Shown piece by piece: positions 1 through 12,787 of a stretch of 64,000 nt of DNA (positions are counted from its first letter, which is position 1; each line of letters starts with the position of its first letter). This DNA comes from Limanda limanda. Taxonomy: Eukaryota > Chordata > Actinopteri > Pleuronectiformes > Pleuronectidae. The stretch is from assembly GCF_963576545.1 (NCBI RefSeq), contig NC_083654.1:19084199-19148198 (forward strand), written 5' to 3'. Position numbers and translations under genes: made by a program. The notes under the pieces were generated by a model that saw only the letters and a list, made by a program, of their open reading frames with translations, was not told the DNA's origin and did not search any database.

Positions 1-300
1 GGTATAATTACTATCATATATAAATATATATTATGTTATATTATATACTATATACTGTACTATTTTTATAAACTGTCTAACAATAACATTACCATCATAT
101 CATCAGTACTATTACCATCATCTTGCCACTGCACCTTATCTACCTATTTATCTTGTGTTTCTGTTTTTATTCTTTCTACCTCAATATTTTTTATTTTATT
201 GTATTGTATTGTTTTTTATTGTATTCAAATATACCGGCTGCTATGACGACTTAATTTCCCTTCAGGGACGAATAAAGTACTCTATCTATCTATCTATCTA
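1..300 (+). repeat. LINE 3' end with (CTAT)n tail, copy 1
   Basis: The segment ends with an AATAAA-like motif (gaataaagta) followed by tandem ctat units at about 285-300. Near-identical sequence recurs on the opposite strand at about 10274-10700 and on this strand at about 60640-60958, each time joined to a tetranucleotide array at the same point. A conserved 3' end that runs into a short tandem repeat is typical of L2/Rex-type non-LTR retrotransposons in fish. The clade is an inference. No reverse transcriptase is visible, so these are 5'-truncated copies. The left end lies outside the window. Confidence 0.6.
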
Positions 301-1570
301 ATGAATGTTTTGATACAGGCCAAGATGGTAATATATTAAATCTGCGATATATGACCAAATGTATTTTCCCAGCCATAAAAGATGCACAGATAATAACACC
401 AGGAACTTCTCTTTCTTGTGACCACAGACAACGACAAGCCGTTACAATCCCCCTCACAGTCTTCAGGGCATGGCAGAGGTCATCAAACTACAAGTGGGTC
501 AGCAGCATTTCCAAATTTTCTTTTACGTTTTTTGAAAAGTAGAAGTGTGAAAGTTTTGGGGCGTAACCCTGGTTTCAGTGGGTCCTCCTGGTTTCTGATT
601 AGCTTGTTTAGGTGTGTCTTAGTGTCGTTCATTCCAAAGTCTCTGTTTTCATTTTGTGTTGCAAGTAAACGAGTCAGACGCTCGAGCAGCAGCGGCTCTT
701 TCACCTAAAAGAATAGTGGAGCTGGGTGGAGGTTTCCTGTCAGTGGGCACCAGAGCCACCAATGACAAATCTTGGGTTTCCATGTGTTGTGAATATGTGA
801 TGGGGCTAACTGATAGAAAGGAATACAACTGTCTTGATTTTAAATATTGTAAAAAATAACCGTCTGATTGTCAAAAATATCTTGTTATCAATTGATGTCT
901 TATTCCATTTTTTTTTTTTATATTTAAAATGACTGTCAATTTAAAGGTAAAGATTTAACAAAGAACCTCAATGTTTTAATTGAAAGAGTCCTTTGCTGAC
1001 TGCCTGCCCCTATTGCTGGCCATGGTGTCCCCCCTTTCCAAGAGTGTGGTTTGACCATTCTGGGCCCCTGGGCAGACCAAAAAAGGGAGCCATTGTGAAT
1101 GAAGACCGCTTTTCCCATTAGGCCAAGGCCGGGTGGTGAGGATGCCATGGGGTTAGGAACAGATGTGGGTTCAGCTCTTATAGGTGCCTGACAACAGAAC
1201 ATGTTTTGTAACAGTGAAATGTTTTAGAGAGGCTAGCTTAGAAACTTGATGTAGTTCACCGTAAGTACTTCCTGGATCAGACATGTTCTTGAATTTGATT
1301 TGATAAGATTTCAGGCTTATTGAGCGTTTCTAAAAAAAAAAAAAAGTTTTATCTGCTAAAGTTGTCATGTAGGTTTAGGCTTTTGAATAAATTCGTAGGA
1401 GTATACTTTTTTCTGGATTTAAATGTTTTTTTTGTAATATTTTTTTTTTCTTTCCTTTTCCCAAGAGAATATTGAAATGATTAGTAGGGTGTAGCTCTGA
1501 GTGTAGTGTTACTGCATCACTGCAGTTTGTGTCTGGGCCTCATTTCTCTGTTTCCCTGTTACCTTGAAAG
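301..1570 (+). other. srsf4 intron upstream of first visible exon
   Basis: No RRM1-coding exon is present here, so the first exons of srsf4 must lie before base 1. The short open frames in this stretch do not resemble known proteins. A good acceptor (polypyrimidine plus ccacag) near 425 and possible donors near 480-495 could frame an unannotated cassette exon; see findings. Confidence 0.5.
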
Positions 1571-3831
1571 GTGGATATGGACGTTTTGGAAGAGACAGAT
1601 ATGGTCCGCCTATAAGGACAGATTATCGGCTCATTGTTGAGAATCTTTCCAGCCGCTGCAGCTGGCAGGATTTAAAGGTAAGACGTTCTCACACAGATGA
1701 TGCAAACTTAAAAACACAGAATTTACTGATTTTGATTTTGACCACGAGCATCAGTGGCTGACTTTGTCTCCTTGTCTCTGAAGGACTACATGAGGCAGGC
1801 GGGGGAGGTGACTTACGCCGACACCCACAAGGGCCGGAAAAACGAAGGGGTGATAGAGTTCAGGCTCTACTCTGACATGAAGAGGGCCCTGGAGAAGCTG
1901 GACGGCACCGAGGTGAACGGCAGAAAGATCCGGCTCATCGAGGACCGACCCGGAGCCCGGCGCCGCCGCTCGTACTCCCGCAGCCGCAGCCACTCCAGGT
2001 CAGACACATCACTGCAGTTACTCCTTTCTTTATATTCCTATGTTTCCATACGAATATAAAGGCATACAAGTGTTGACATAAGAGAGAAGGGAAGCAAAAG
2101 CAATTTGACAGATTGTTGCTGACTAGGGTTGCAAAATTCCGGGAATATTCAAAGTTAGAAACTTTCCATGGGAATATACGGGAATATACGGGAATTAACG
2201 GGAATAAACTGGAAATGTTGTTGGTAATTTATACTAACTGTATTTACCTATTCAGACATAAATATAAACATTTTGTTGTGTCATAGGCTGATTTGAGCCC
2301 TGAGGAAACTTTGGGCACTTGACTATATGCTTCTGCATCGTTGTGTCATTCTTAACATAGGTCTTTGCACAGTATTTGCTAATGTACACAGCCTTTCCTT
2401 CTACATTGGATGAGGTGAAATGTCTCCACACATGAGATAGTGCACGTGGCATTGTTCTGTAGAATAAGATGAGAAAAAAGTTTGTAAAAAAACACTAATA
2501 CAATGCCAGAGATATAAATAGTTAGACAAACAATTGGAATCGTCTGTAAACATATTTTACAATTGATGGATAAATCAATGGCAATAGGCTAGATGAACAG
2601 ATGAACAATCCTCAATCAGCATGCTAATATATTTTCACCAGTAATATCATGGAAATTTACCTGACTAGTCCTGCACACTACAGCAGGCCTCAGTAGCCCT
2701 GCTGTAGAGTGAAGGATGCTGGGAGTTATCTGTGCATGTGATGGAAGAATGCACAGTGGAGGGCTGCATTCCATACATCTTTAAAATAGAGTTTTCAATG
2801 ATGTTTTTATTGCTCAGCGTTTGATTTGCATAGTTGTTTTTTTTTTTCAAAATTCCCGCGCTCAATATTCCCGTGGAAAGTTTCCGGAAATTTACCGGAA
2901 ACTTTCCACCCCTTTGCAACCCTATTGCTGACATTTCTTTTCTTTCTTGGACTCAGGTCTCGCTCCAGGAGCCGCAGGTCTCGTAAGAGCCGCAGCCGCA
3001 GTGAGAGCAGCAGCCGCAGCCGCTCCCGCTCCAGGTGAGAAACCTGAGCTCCACCCGAGGAGAGAATATGATCTGTAGTTTTACTAGATATGCACCAGTC
3101 CGACCCTTAGTGGAAACTCTTTGGCCGTGGCACGAACATTTGAGTTGCCAGTCTGTAGTGGCTTTGATTAACAAGCTATATCACATTAGCACTGACGGGT
3201 TCTTAAGTACTTTTCTTTCTTATTTGGATGTTTTTATTAAATGAGAAAGTTGAGTAGAGCAAAGAATGAAATATAACACGTAGTTGTGTGTTTTGTCCAC
3301 AGGGCGGCGTCCCAGTCCCGCAGCCGATCCCGTAGCAAGAAGAACAAGACGAAGGTGAAGAAGGAGGAAGAGGAGCGCAGCAACGGCGCTCAGAAGAACA
3401 AGGATCGCAGCAGGAGCCGCTCGCCCAAGAGCCGCAGCCCGAAGAGCCGCTCGCCCAAGAGCCGCAGCCCCAAGAGCAAAAAGGCCAAGAAAGAAGGGAA
3501 GAAGATAAAGAAGGAGGATTCCCGCTCCAGGTCCCGCTCTCGCTCCAGGTCTCGCTCTCGATCCGGAATCAAAGATCGTTCCAGGAAGTCGGGCTCGAAG
3601 GGCCGCGAGCCGCCGAAGAGCGACGACGAGGGCGGCGAGCCCGTGAGGCGCTCTCGCTCCCGCTCCCGGAGCCCGGTCGACCTCAAGTCCAGAGCCAGGT
3701 CCAAGTCCAGGTCTAAATCCAAGTCCCGCTCCCCCCCACCTGCCAAAGCCCGCACGCACTCCCGCTCCGCCTCACGATCAGAGTCCCGCTCCAAATCCCG
3801 CTCTCCGTCTCGTTCCCGTTCCCGCTCCTAG
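1571..3831 (+). CDS. srsf4: Serine/arginine-rich splicing factor 4 (3' part)
   Basis: Nuclear SR protein that binds exonic enhancers and helps choose splice sites. Exons: 1571-1677, 1784-1998, 2957-3034, 3303-3831 (stop TAG). Together they give about 309 C-terminal residues in one frame. The first two exons encode the linker and the second, pseudo-RRM with the SR-family signature SWQDLKDYMRQ and KNEGVIEF. The remainder is a long RS domain of RS, KS and SPKSRSPK repeats. [11 protein letters not shown] and [11 protein letters not shown] match SRSF4 better than SRSF6, as I remember these proteins. RRM1 and the start codon are outside the window. A variant poly(A) signal attaaa lies at 4224-4229. 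The third intron boundary region carries a hAT insertion. The gene is convergent with msto1. The long antisense open frame across the RS exon comes from codon bias. Confidence 0.9.
2124..2924 (-). mobile_element. hAT-type element with BED-finger remnant, copy 1
   Basis: An 801-bp element with terminal inverted repeats tagggttgcaaa / tttgcaaccccta-like ends, flanked by a perfect 8-bp duplication, ttgctgac, at 2116-2123 and 2925-2932. An 8-bp duplication is characteristic of hAT transposons. On the minus strand, 2252-2452 encodes about 66 residues that look like an N-terminal BED zinc finger (W..F, CxxC, HxxxC). In this copy the first Cys of the CxxC pair is Ser, so the finger is broken. There is no catalytic domain. 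It sits in an srsf4 intron. A second, inverted copy lies at 6024-6866. Confidence 0.85.
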
Positions 3832-5292
3832 TTTCAGGTCGTGGACTGTTTGTCATGAGCCCTCATCCCAGTGTCTCCCCCCCGACCCCCCCCCCCCCAG
3901 ACGCTGCCCCTGCCTCCTGTTTTTTGATAAATAGCTGTAGGAAACCAGGCACTCCCGCTTGATGTCTTTTATGCTCATGCTACTCCATTTCATTTGACCT
4001 TTACGCAGCATATGTTTTCATTAGACGTCTCGTGTGGAGGTGTTTGTAAAATAACAGGGTGCAATCTCAGTTTTATAAGTTTAAATGATGGTGTGTGTGC
4101 GTGTGTCTTTAGCCTTTTTTTAATCACATGTAGGAGCATACTGTTTTTTTGTCAATATGCTTGGTGGGATCTTGTTGTGACATCTCCTCACCTTTGTGAA
4201 ACCCTTGTATCATTTTATTTCAGATTAAAAAATACCAGCTCTGGATTTGGTTTTGTATCTGTGGTCCTTTTGTTCTACTGTAACAGATTCTGGGGTTGGA
4301 CTCTTTCAGATTGTCTTTTTTTTGGTACATTGTTATAGCTGCAAAAACACGTGAGGGAATTTTTGTAAAATTTGGCCAAAAGGTTAATTTACCCTCAGAT
4401 TAACTGATTACATTTGGGTGGTCACCTTCACATCTCAATCCTGCATTAATGCAGTGTATTTATAACTTTAACCAGATGTCCCTTTGACTCAAAGATTAGA
4501 TTTCAGTTGTCAAAGGTCTCCGTGACGTCACAAGTCTCGAAGAACAAAATGTACGGACACTGAAACTCCACTGGTTGGAGCCATATAATTAATTATTGGT
4601 TAATTAAATTGCTGTGGTTTTACAGTCAACAGGCTGTTGCCCTCATTGTTTGTCCCCACCAGCCTTATCTGCTGATTTATTACCTAGTATATTTGATTTC
4701 AACAATCTCTCAAAACAATAGTCAAGATAAGACAGGAACCGTTTATTTGACTCCAGTCCCATAAACACCCTCCTGCTGCCATTCTTTTTAATGGGACTTT
4801 GTGACGGATAATTTACTAAATCAAACAATTTCTAAGCTGAAGTATGAAATGAAAAATCAGATCAGATAAGTGTCAGTTAATCATTAATTACATGAATTCA
4901 CATTCATTCAATACTTTGTGACTAAAGCTTCACATAACATTGGAATTTTGTGTGTTGTAGCACCAGGACACACTGAATCTGTTCATGTTTATACAGTATA
5001 CAGTACATTTAGTAAAAAACGCGTTTAATTACACAAGCATTGCAGAACCGTAAGAGCAGTGCTAACATTCTCATGCTACATCCATCCACTTCCTGAACCA
5101 ATCCTACACGTGAACCTTTTTTTGGAAGTCAAACTCAGTAATATAATCTGCAGTTAAATCTGAACTATTCGAACGTTCGTGTCTTTTAGCGACCATGTGG
5201 TTCAGTCCTGGTCCTTTAACAAAGCAAAGCTCCTCATGTCTGACATGCAGGAGAACATGCAGGCTGTAAACATCTGTTTGGAACTGTCCACG
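3832..5292. other. Convergent 3' flanks of srsf4 and msto1
   Basis: The srsf4 3' UTR runs from 3832 to roughly 4250 (attaaa at 4224). Two minus-strand AATAAA signals, at 4677-4682 and 4742-4747, could end msto1 transcripts. I see no further coding exon here. Confidence 0.5.
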
Positions 5293-8200
5293 TCAGTCGT
5301 CGTCCTCAGAGGAAGACGAGCGATTCGTCCCTCCGCTGCTGTCTCTGTAACATCGGGCCATCAGACCCAGCTGCTCCATGGCCTCCTCGTAATCGGCCAT
5401 CTCGGGGCCGTGGGTGAGGAAGCTGGGGGCCACGCGGCGGATGTCGAAGGCGCCGGCAGCACGATGCAGCTCCGACAGCCAGGTGCCGATCACAGGCCCG
5501 GACTGAAGGGACGTCATGACGGGGACGGACTTCACCAAAGGGGCCGGCGCTGCAGAGAGGAGCGTGAAAGGATTCATTCAGCAAGGCAGGGCTAAATGAT
5601 AGAAAGTTACAGAATGCAAATATAAAAGTACTCACAGCCAGAGGGGGGGGCCTGGCTCTGCAGGAAGCCTTGAGGATTCAGGGACTGGCCGAAAATCTGA
5701 GGGAACGGTGGCGTCAACTTACTGGGAGTGGACACCAGCTGCAGAGCGCTGGGAGAGGACGGAGAGAGCAGCGGTTACAACACAGTGTTTCCTGTTGGGG
5801 TTAAACAGTTTAAATACTGAGTCCGGGTCGGGACTCACAGAGAAGCTGAAGGATAGAACGATCCGATGTAAGACGCCAGGACGTCTTCTCCTCTGTGGAG
5901 GCTGTGCAGAGGAGAGGCAGGTTCTGTCCCCGGAGCCAGAGAGCTGAAGGAAAGAAGAAGATCAGTATTTCAGCAACACGTTAAAAACTGATTTCATATC
6001 TAATGTCGGATTACAGTCTTGACTAGGGTTGCAAAGGGGCGGAAAGTTTCCGGTAAATTTCCGGAAACTTTCCGGAAACTTTCCATGGGAATTTTGAAAA
6101 AAAACAAACTACGCAAATTAAACGCTAAGCAATAAAAACATCATTCATAACTCTATTTTAAAGATGTATGGAATGCAGGACACACTGCAGGTTGAGTTTC
6201 AACCCTCCACTGTGCATTCTTCCATCACATGCACAGATAATTCCCAGCATCCTTCACTCTACAGCAGGGCTATTGAGGCCTGCTGTAGAGTGAAGGACTA
6301 GTCAGGTAAGTTTCCATGATATTACTGGGGAAATATATTAGCATGCTGATTGAGGATTGTTCATCTGTTCATCTAGCCTATTTCCATTCATTTATCCATC
6401 AGTTGTAAAATAGGTTTACAGACGATTCCAATTGTTTGGCTAACTATTTATATCTCTGGCATTGCATTAGTGTTTTTTTACAAACTTTTTCTCATCTTAT
6501 TCTACAGAGTAATGCCACGTGCACTCTCTCATGTGTGGAGACATTTCACCCCATCCAATGTAGAAGGAAAGGCTGTGTACATTTGCAAATACTGTGCAAA
6601 GACCTATGTTAAGAATGACACAACGATGCAGAAGCATAGAGTCAAGTGCCCAAAGTTTCCTCAGGGCTCAAATCAGCCTATGACAAAACAAAATGTTTAT
6701 ATTTATGTCTGTATATGAGAAGGTAAACACAGTTAGTATAAATTACCCACAACATTTCCAGTTTATTCCCGTTAATTCCCGTATATTCCCGTTAATTCCC
6801 GTTAATTCCCGTTAATTCCCATGGAAAGTTTCCAACTTTGAATATTCCCGGAATTTTGCAACCCTAGTCTTGACTCTTTCATACTATATTAAATCCAGAG
6901 AAAGCTGCAGCTTGATGTCTGTGTTTGCAACCTCTTGACTCAACGTGGTTTTAGCACTTAGAGAATTTACTAAATTTACTTTTTGTTCAAACTTTCTGGA
7001 GTCCAGGTTCATTTAGTGTGAGTCCGACTTCTCATTTTGTCAATTTTTATAAAAGGATGAAGCTGCTACGAATCCAAAATATAATGAAAACCAACAAACA
7101 ACATTAAACTCTCACCTGATCAGTCTCTGGTCCCCGAAGCCTCGGAGCGTGGCCCACTGGCTGTAGCACTGACTGTCGCCTGGTTCCGGACACGCTGACA
7201 GAGGCTTCCAGGGCGGAGCATCGGAACAGGCGCCCAGGGCGTCAGGCAGAGAGCCGCCGTGCATCATGGGAAAGGGGACGGCGCCGTAAGCAGCCACCAC
7301 CTACGATACAAAGGATCCGATCACAATGAGAGAGATGGGAAAAGTGACTTATTGATTTAGGTATCAGAAAAATTAACACATCCAGCTTTAAGTGTAGTCT
7401 GTGTGTAATTAATTTGGATTAAAGTCAAATTCACCTTTCTCCCCGATACGGCCAGCGAGTCTGCCATCTCCCACATGGGGACGCTGTTGTTCCTCAGCCT
7501 GTAAGGGACAGTGAGGGCGTCCAGCGCCAGAGCCAAGACGGCGCTGGAGTGGAACCACAGCGACGGCTGGACGGAGGGAAGACAGGGACAGAGAGAAACA
7601 TTCAAACTCACATACATTTACCAGAGAGTCTATGAATCTTCAAATATCCTTAATCACCTCTCAACTCAAAAACATGTGGGGTATGAAAGATAATTATATT
7701 TAAAGTGTGTCTATATGCTTAGAAATTAAATGTGGAAATGAAGCAGAGAAATGTCTTAAATCAGCATAGATGGATTAAAAATATTACCCACATATTATTC
7801 ATCACTTAAAACATGAATAAGAGTTATGATAAACCCAGAAAGAAAAGCCTCACATCAAAGTTGAGGTGAGGGAAGGTTGGTGGAGAGGAGGGGCGTCGGC
7901 CCAGTCCACCACGGAGAGTCAACGGGCAGAAGAAAGAGCTGTGATTGGCCAGTTCAGCCGTCGCTAACGTGCAGTTCAACATGTGGTAGAGATTCTTCAC
8001 GGGACTCTGGTGACAGAGAAACACAAAGTGTGAGAAGCCTGTTGACAGAACATCTGATTCTTAACACAGACTCATAGACACAGAGACAACTCACTGAGTC
8101 CCAGTGACTGACGGGTGCTAAGCCCCAGGTCAGGATGCCTTTCCCGCTGTAAGAGTCCTTTAGCATCTCTGTGACCTTTGACCCCAGCCCTGCAAACCCA

Positions 8201-10271
8201 TCGGCAATGTCACACAGCACCTGGAAACCCTGAGAGGAAAACAGGAAGCAGGGGGAGGAGGAGAGATAGAAGATAACGTTTCTGAGAAGCAGACGGTGGA
8301 AAAAAAAAACCAACTTGCTGTAGAAACGTTAATATAATAAAACAAAGGTGAATAAGAAGAGTGGAAACACCACAGTTACCTGGAGGTTATCGCACTCTTC
8401 TACAAAGAAGTGCAGTTTGTCCTCCAGCTCCTCGAGCACCGGCCCCTGCAGGAGAGCTTCTCCCTGACCGAAGGCCTCCAGCCGATGAGCCTCACTGCAC
8501 ACACACAGGATTCTGTGTTAGAGACTCAAAGCAACAGCCACAAATCTGCGTGTTATCAATATTAACAACGCAAACTGATGGCAGATTAGGTTTACACAAA
8601 TTTCTGTACTTTGAATACGTTACAGAGAAAATCAATCGATTATTGAACCCAGTGTGTAAATCAGTTTAAAGTCCAATTGTGCGTAAAGCCTGACATCTGT
8701 TGGAGAAAAGCCGGTACTGAAGCTTCAGTCTGCTCCCGGCTGGTTTTTGGTGCAACTTGATTTTATCCATTTTTTTTGTTTTCGTTGAGATTCTTCCTCC
8801 TAAATACAAAAAGCTTTTATAGCATGTCGACCTCCTATCTCATAATTATAACTTTATCTTTAAAATGTCACTGGTGGAAATAGTCTTCCATATGTTAGTT
8901 TGCTTTTCAATACAAAAAGTTAAAAGTGATAACGTATCAGCCTGTTTTCACCAGTAGATACAATTCATATTCAACACAACTTTATTCTTGCCCCGAGGAC
9001 AATTCACACTCTATGTCAGGCTTCAACTGGATGTAGATTTGAATTTGAAACCCGCTAAGGACTGTCTGACTCTGCACTTTACCCGTCGTGGTTGTACTGA
9101 TGGATGACAGAGATGGAGCGGGGGTGCAGGTGGATCCGGAGGAAGTCGGACCAGACCTTCACGCTGTCCTCCAGCCTGTAGGCCTTCTGGACTTGGGCCA
9201 GTCGGCTGTTCACCGTGTCCACCCTCAGGGAACCAGCTGCTGGGAGATTAGTCAGGTTAGTCACTGCAGTGCGACAGAATATCTTGTAATTGAGGTGAAA
9301 TCGGGCTGGTTGAGGATTTGCTTACCTGGGAAACCCTTAGCGAGTATCTCTCCCTTATGGAGACAAAGAGCACGGTTACTTAATTATATGAAGATGTTTA
9401 TATCAAGTAGTAATATTTAGCCTCCACCAGTAAAACCTGTCCTCACTTGTGTCCTTACTTTTCTATGAATAGCTCCTAGGCTGATTAAAAGCAAATGTTG
9501 CTGGAGTTCAGTTTAATCTTAAATTACTCACATCGAATTTATCCAGATCTTCAAGAAAAGGGTTCTTTGATGGGGCACTTTCTTTATGCGTCAGGACACT
9601 TCCATCCCTGGAAGACAAAGAACATTCTAATATTGAACAGGCCGGGAATTGTTTATACAAACATGTGAAATGTAGCATTCACAGGAATGTGCTGTTTCAA
9701 AGAAATTACATGTGAAGTGTTAAACTCCCTCTTGCACGTTTATATCGACTTTGAAATGCAGATCAATAATGAACCCACTCATTTACCATGTGACAGCGCC
9801 TGTGTCCTTTCCTGCATCGTACAGGTTTCCCTCCTGCCGCAGCGTCCGGAGACTTCCTGAAACAGAAGAGGAGGAGAATAAATGTTTGTTTTACCAGCAG
9901 CATGAATTATAATGTGGTTTTCAGTCTAACACGCTCGGAATGAGTCGGTCTAATCTTACAGGGACTACAATAAAGTTGATGATGTTTCCAGCGTCACTGA
10001 AAAGCACGAGAGAAGGTTAAATTACCTTTGAGGTCCATGGCGATGAGGCGTGGGGTGTAGGTGACGTGTCCCCCCCGAGTCTGTCCTTCACGAAACACCA
10101 CATCGCTCTGGATCTCTCCCAGCTGCTCCTCCGGGTCGTACGATAAAGACGCATCCTGCCAACAGAGAGGAGATTAACTTAAAATGTTAAACTTTAAACA
10201 CTTTCCCTCTCTGTGGGCAGATTTAAGGTTAAACTGCAGACCAGCGTGTTTCCTGTTATCAATTTTATCCT

Positions 10272-10356
<85 letters not shown>

Positions 10357-11524
10357 TACTTTATTCATCCCTGAAGGGAAATTAAGTCATCATAGCAGCC
10401 GGTATATTTGAATACAATAAAATACAATACAATAGAATAAAAAATATTGAGGTAGAAAGAATAAAAACAGAAACACAAGATAAATAGGTAGATAAGGTGC
10501 AGTGGCAAGATGATGGTAATAGTACTGATGATATGATGGTAATGTTATTGTTAGACAGTATATAAAAATAGTACAGTATATATAGTATATAATATAACAT
10601 AATATATATTTATATATGATAGTAATTATACCAATATAATAGCAGTATATAGTAATAATGGCAGCAACAGTATATATAATAATAATAGTAAATATAATAA
10701 TAATAATTATATACTTGTGCATTTTATTGTTGTGGTTTTTTTTGTCGAGCACTTTGGTTCCAATGGTGTTTTAAATGTGCTTTATCATAAAAAACCTGAG
10801 TTATCCATCAGGGAGGCATCTGATCACTCCCATGATTTATTGCATCACAACACAAAAGGCCAAACAAACACACAACAACAAACACACAACAACAAGTCTG
10901 ATAGCTAGAAACACACTGCAAACACTGGTTTAAGTGGGATTTTATATCTGTTTGCAGCTCCTTGATAAACAAAACAATTTAAAAGCACTGCACCAGTTCC
11001 TGTACATATTGAATCATGAAGCATTGGTGTGTGCGTCACTTAAATGTCTCCCCCTCTTAAGGTGGAACTCATCTCACTGTCTTCTGACTGGACAACTTTA
11101 CAAATGTCTCCATCTTGGAAACAGTGAAATCTTTAACACTATTTTGATTTGTTGTTATTTTTTTTAATGATTCCTCTGCTGGAGAATCTCACTCATTTCC
11201 TGCTGCGCGGACACTTCATCATTAGCATTGTTAGCATCGTTAGCATCACACAAACTAGCTGCTGACACTTTACTTCACATAAAGCTTGAATCGATTGAGC
11301 TTTTTAATTATAATCAATATTACAACGTGCACATTTCAGCTGTTCTTTCAACGTCAAAGAGTCTTGTCAACTCACGCCATGCTAGCTAGCTAACTTAGCT
11401 TTAACTTAGCTTTAACTTAGCGTTAGCCGCGTCCCCTCACCTGTAAGTTCCACCAGTGAGTCCCCACGAAGTTAGAATAGTGTCCGAGCTGGAGAGTGAC
11501 GACCTCCCGGTAGGAGCCGCTCAT
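5293..11524 (-). CDS. msto1: Misato homologue (mitochondrial distribution and morphology)
   Basis: A tubulin/FtsZ-like protein needed for mitochondrial distribution and fusion. Fourteen exons join in frame to 579 codons plus stop (human about 570): 11441-11524, 10026-10155, 9787-9856, 9532-9607, 9326-9353, 9083-9239, 8380-8494, 8095-8229, 7854-8006, 7435-7566, 7116-7300, 5839-5943, 5636-5748, 5293-5549. The start [16 protein letters not shown] matches the family N-terminus. Other recognisable blocks are [15 protein letters not shown] (exon 6), [10 protein letters not shown] and [10 protein letters not shown] (exon 7), GKGILTWGL (exon 8) and [12 protein letters not shown] (exon 9). The C-terminus ends in an acidic Ser/Asp tail (SSSSEDDD). 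Exon 6 has a NAG-NAG acceptor that could drop one Ala. A hAT copy sits in intron 11 and a LINE tail in intron 1. Confidence 0.93.
6024..6866 (+). mobile_element. hAT-type element with BED-finger remnant, copy 2
   Basis: An 843-bp element of the same family as 2124-2924 but in opposite orientation, with a perfect 8-bp duplication, gtcttgac, at 6016-6023 and 6867-6874. The open frame 6494-6718 encodes a BED-type finger with both cysteines (CKYC) and the HxxxC half intact. No transposase catalytic region remains. It sits in msto1 intron 11. Confidence 0.88.
10274..10700 (-). repeat. LINE 3' end with (GATA)n, copy 2, in msto1 intron 1
   Basis: This is the reverse complement of the repeat at 1-300. 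The GATA array spans about 10274-10356, followed on the plus strand by the complement of the AATAAA-like end and by an AT-rich body up to about 10700. Confidence 0.6.
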
Positions 11525-11720
11525 CGTGAGGCTGCTCAACAACAACACGGGTCCGAGGAGGAAAAGGATTCTTCGGACATGTTGGGAGGAAACGCCGGTG
11601 ACACGAAAACGCGACACTTCCGCCTTCCTCTGACGACGCGAAGATTCTATTGGTCGAGAGGAGGGGGAGGCGAGCTGTGATTGGATGAGCCGGTGTGACG
11701 TCAACAGGGATAGTTTGGTT
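11525..11720 (-). promoter_or_regulatory. Predicted msto1 promoter with CCAAT and CRE motifs
   Basis: Upstream of the msto1 ATG are two inverted CCAAT boxes (attgg at 11649-11653 and 11680-11684) and a perfect cAMP-response-type palindrome, tgacgtca, at 11696-11703. The stretch is GC-richer than its surroundings. The motifs are seen directly; the promoter role is inferred from position. Confidence 0.5.
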
Positions 11721-11761
11721 TCATCGCGCCGTGGATTCACACGTGGTGTAAACATTCGGGT

Positions 11762-12191
11762 TTGAGGATCAGGATCAGATCCAGGATCACGTTTAGGATC
11801 AGAACCAGAACCAGAATCAGAACCAGGAGGAGAACCAGGATCAGGATCAGGATCAGAATCAGAATCAGAATCAGAGCCAGAATCAGAACCAGAACCAGAA
11901 CCAAGAGCAGAACCAGGATCAGTATCAGAATCAGAACCAGAGCCAGAATCAGAACCAGGAATCACGTTTAGGATCAGAACCAGAACCAGAATCAGGATCA
12001 GGATCAGGAACAGGATCAGATCCAAGATCACGTTTAGGATCAGAACCAGAACCAGAATTAGAACCAGGATCAGAATCGGGACCAGAGCCAGAATCAGAAC
12101 CAGGAATCACGTTTAGGATCAGAACCAGAACCAAAACCAGAACCAGAACCAGAATCAGGATCAGAATTAGATCCAGATCCAAAACCAGGAT
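11762..12191. repeat. Degenerate hexamer minisatellite upstream of msto1
   Basis: About 430 bp of 6-bp units (agaacc, agaatc, aggatc variants), interrupted by a recurring block containing cacgtttaggatcagaacc near 11786, 11959, 12026 and 12105. This points to higher-order unit duplication. Long open frames on both strands (Asp/Ser/Gly or Arg/Ile repeats) are products of the repeat, not genes. Confidence 0.85.
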
Positions 12192-12787
12192 CAGGGTTTA
12201 TTACCAAGTATATTTTTCACGCACAAGTAATTTCCTATGGTGTGTTTGTGCAAGTATAAATATACAAATATAAAATAGACATTACCCGGAAAAAAATGAG
12301 TCACAAAGAACACATTATTATTGTTGTTGTTATTATTGTTATTATTATTAATAAATACCAGTTTTATTTGCTGACAAACAAACCAATGAATCTCAACCCA
12401 CATTGGAACACGTTGAGTTGAGTGAGTTTTATTACTTAATAATAAATCACCTTTTAGATTATTCTGATGGTTTCACTTGTATTTAATTTGATTTAAACAT
12501 GTTTCAGTCTCTGTGTTGCTTTGAGATGTAAATTATAATGATTTCCTTCACTCAGATTTATAAAAGAAGACTTTGATACGATGGTGCAACAGATGTGAAC
12601 AGTTTAATCTCATTAGTGATGACCAGTGATCGTGGACTCAGGTTTTAAGCAGCTGTTTTTTTTTTATTGGACGACATCTGTCATTACACAAGATCTTCTC
12701 TTTTCATAGCTTATCAACTTCAGTTATTAATCCTTCTAAACTCTTTACATGTAAACCAACAGTCAGTCCGGACGCTCTGAGGACAGG

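Noticed and set aside
3390..3794. 134-codon minus-strand frame rich in Arg/Glu/Asp
   Set aside because: Shadow of the RS-repeat exon of srsf4.
11423..12031. 202-codon minus-strand frame with Asp/Ser/Gly repeats joined to msto1 exon 1
   Set aside because: Upstream part is the hexamer minisatellite; the real msto1 start at 11522-11524 matches the family N-terminus.
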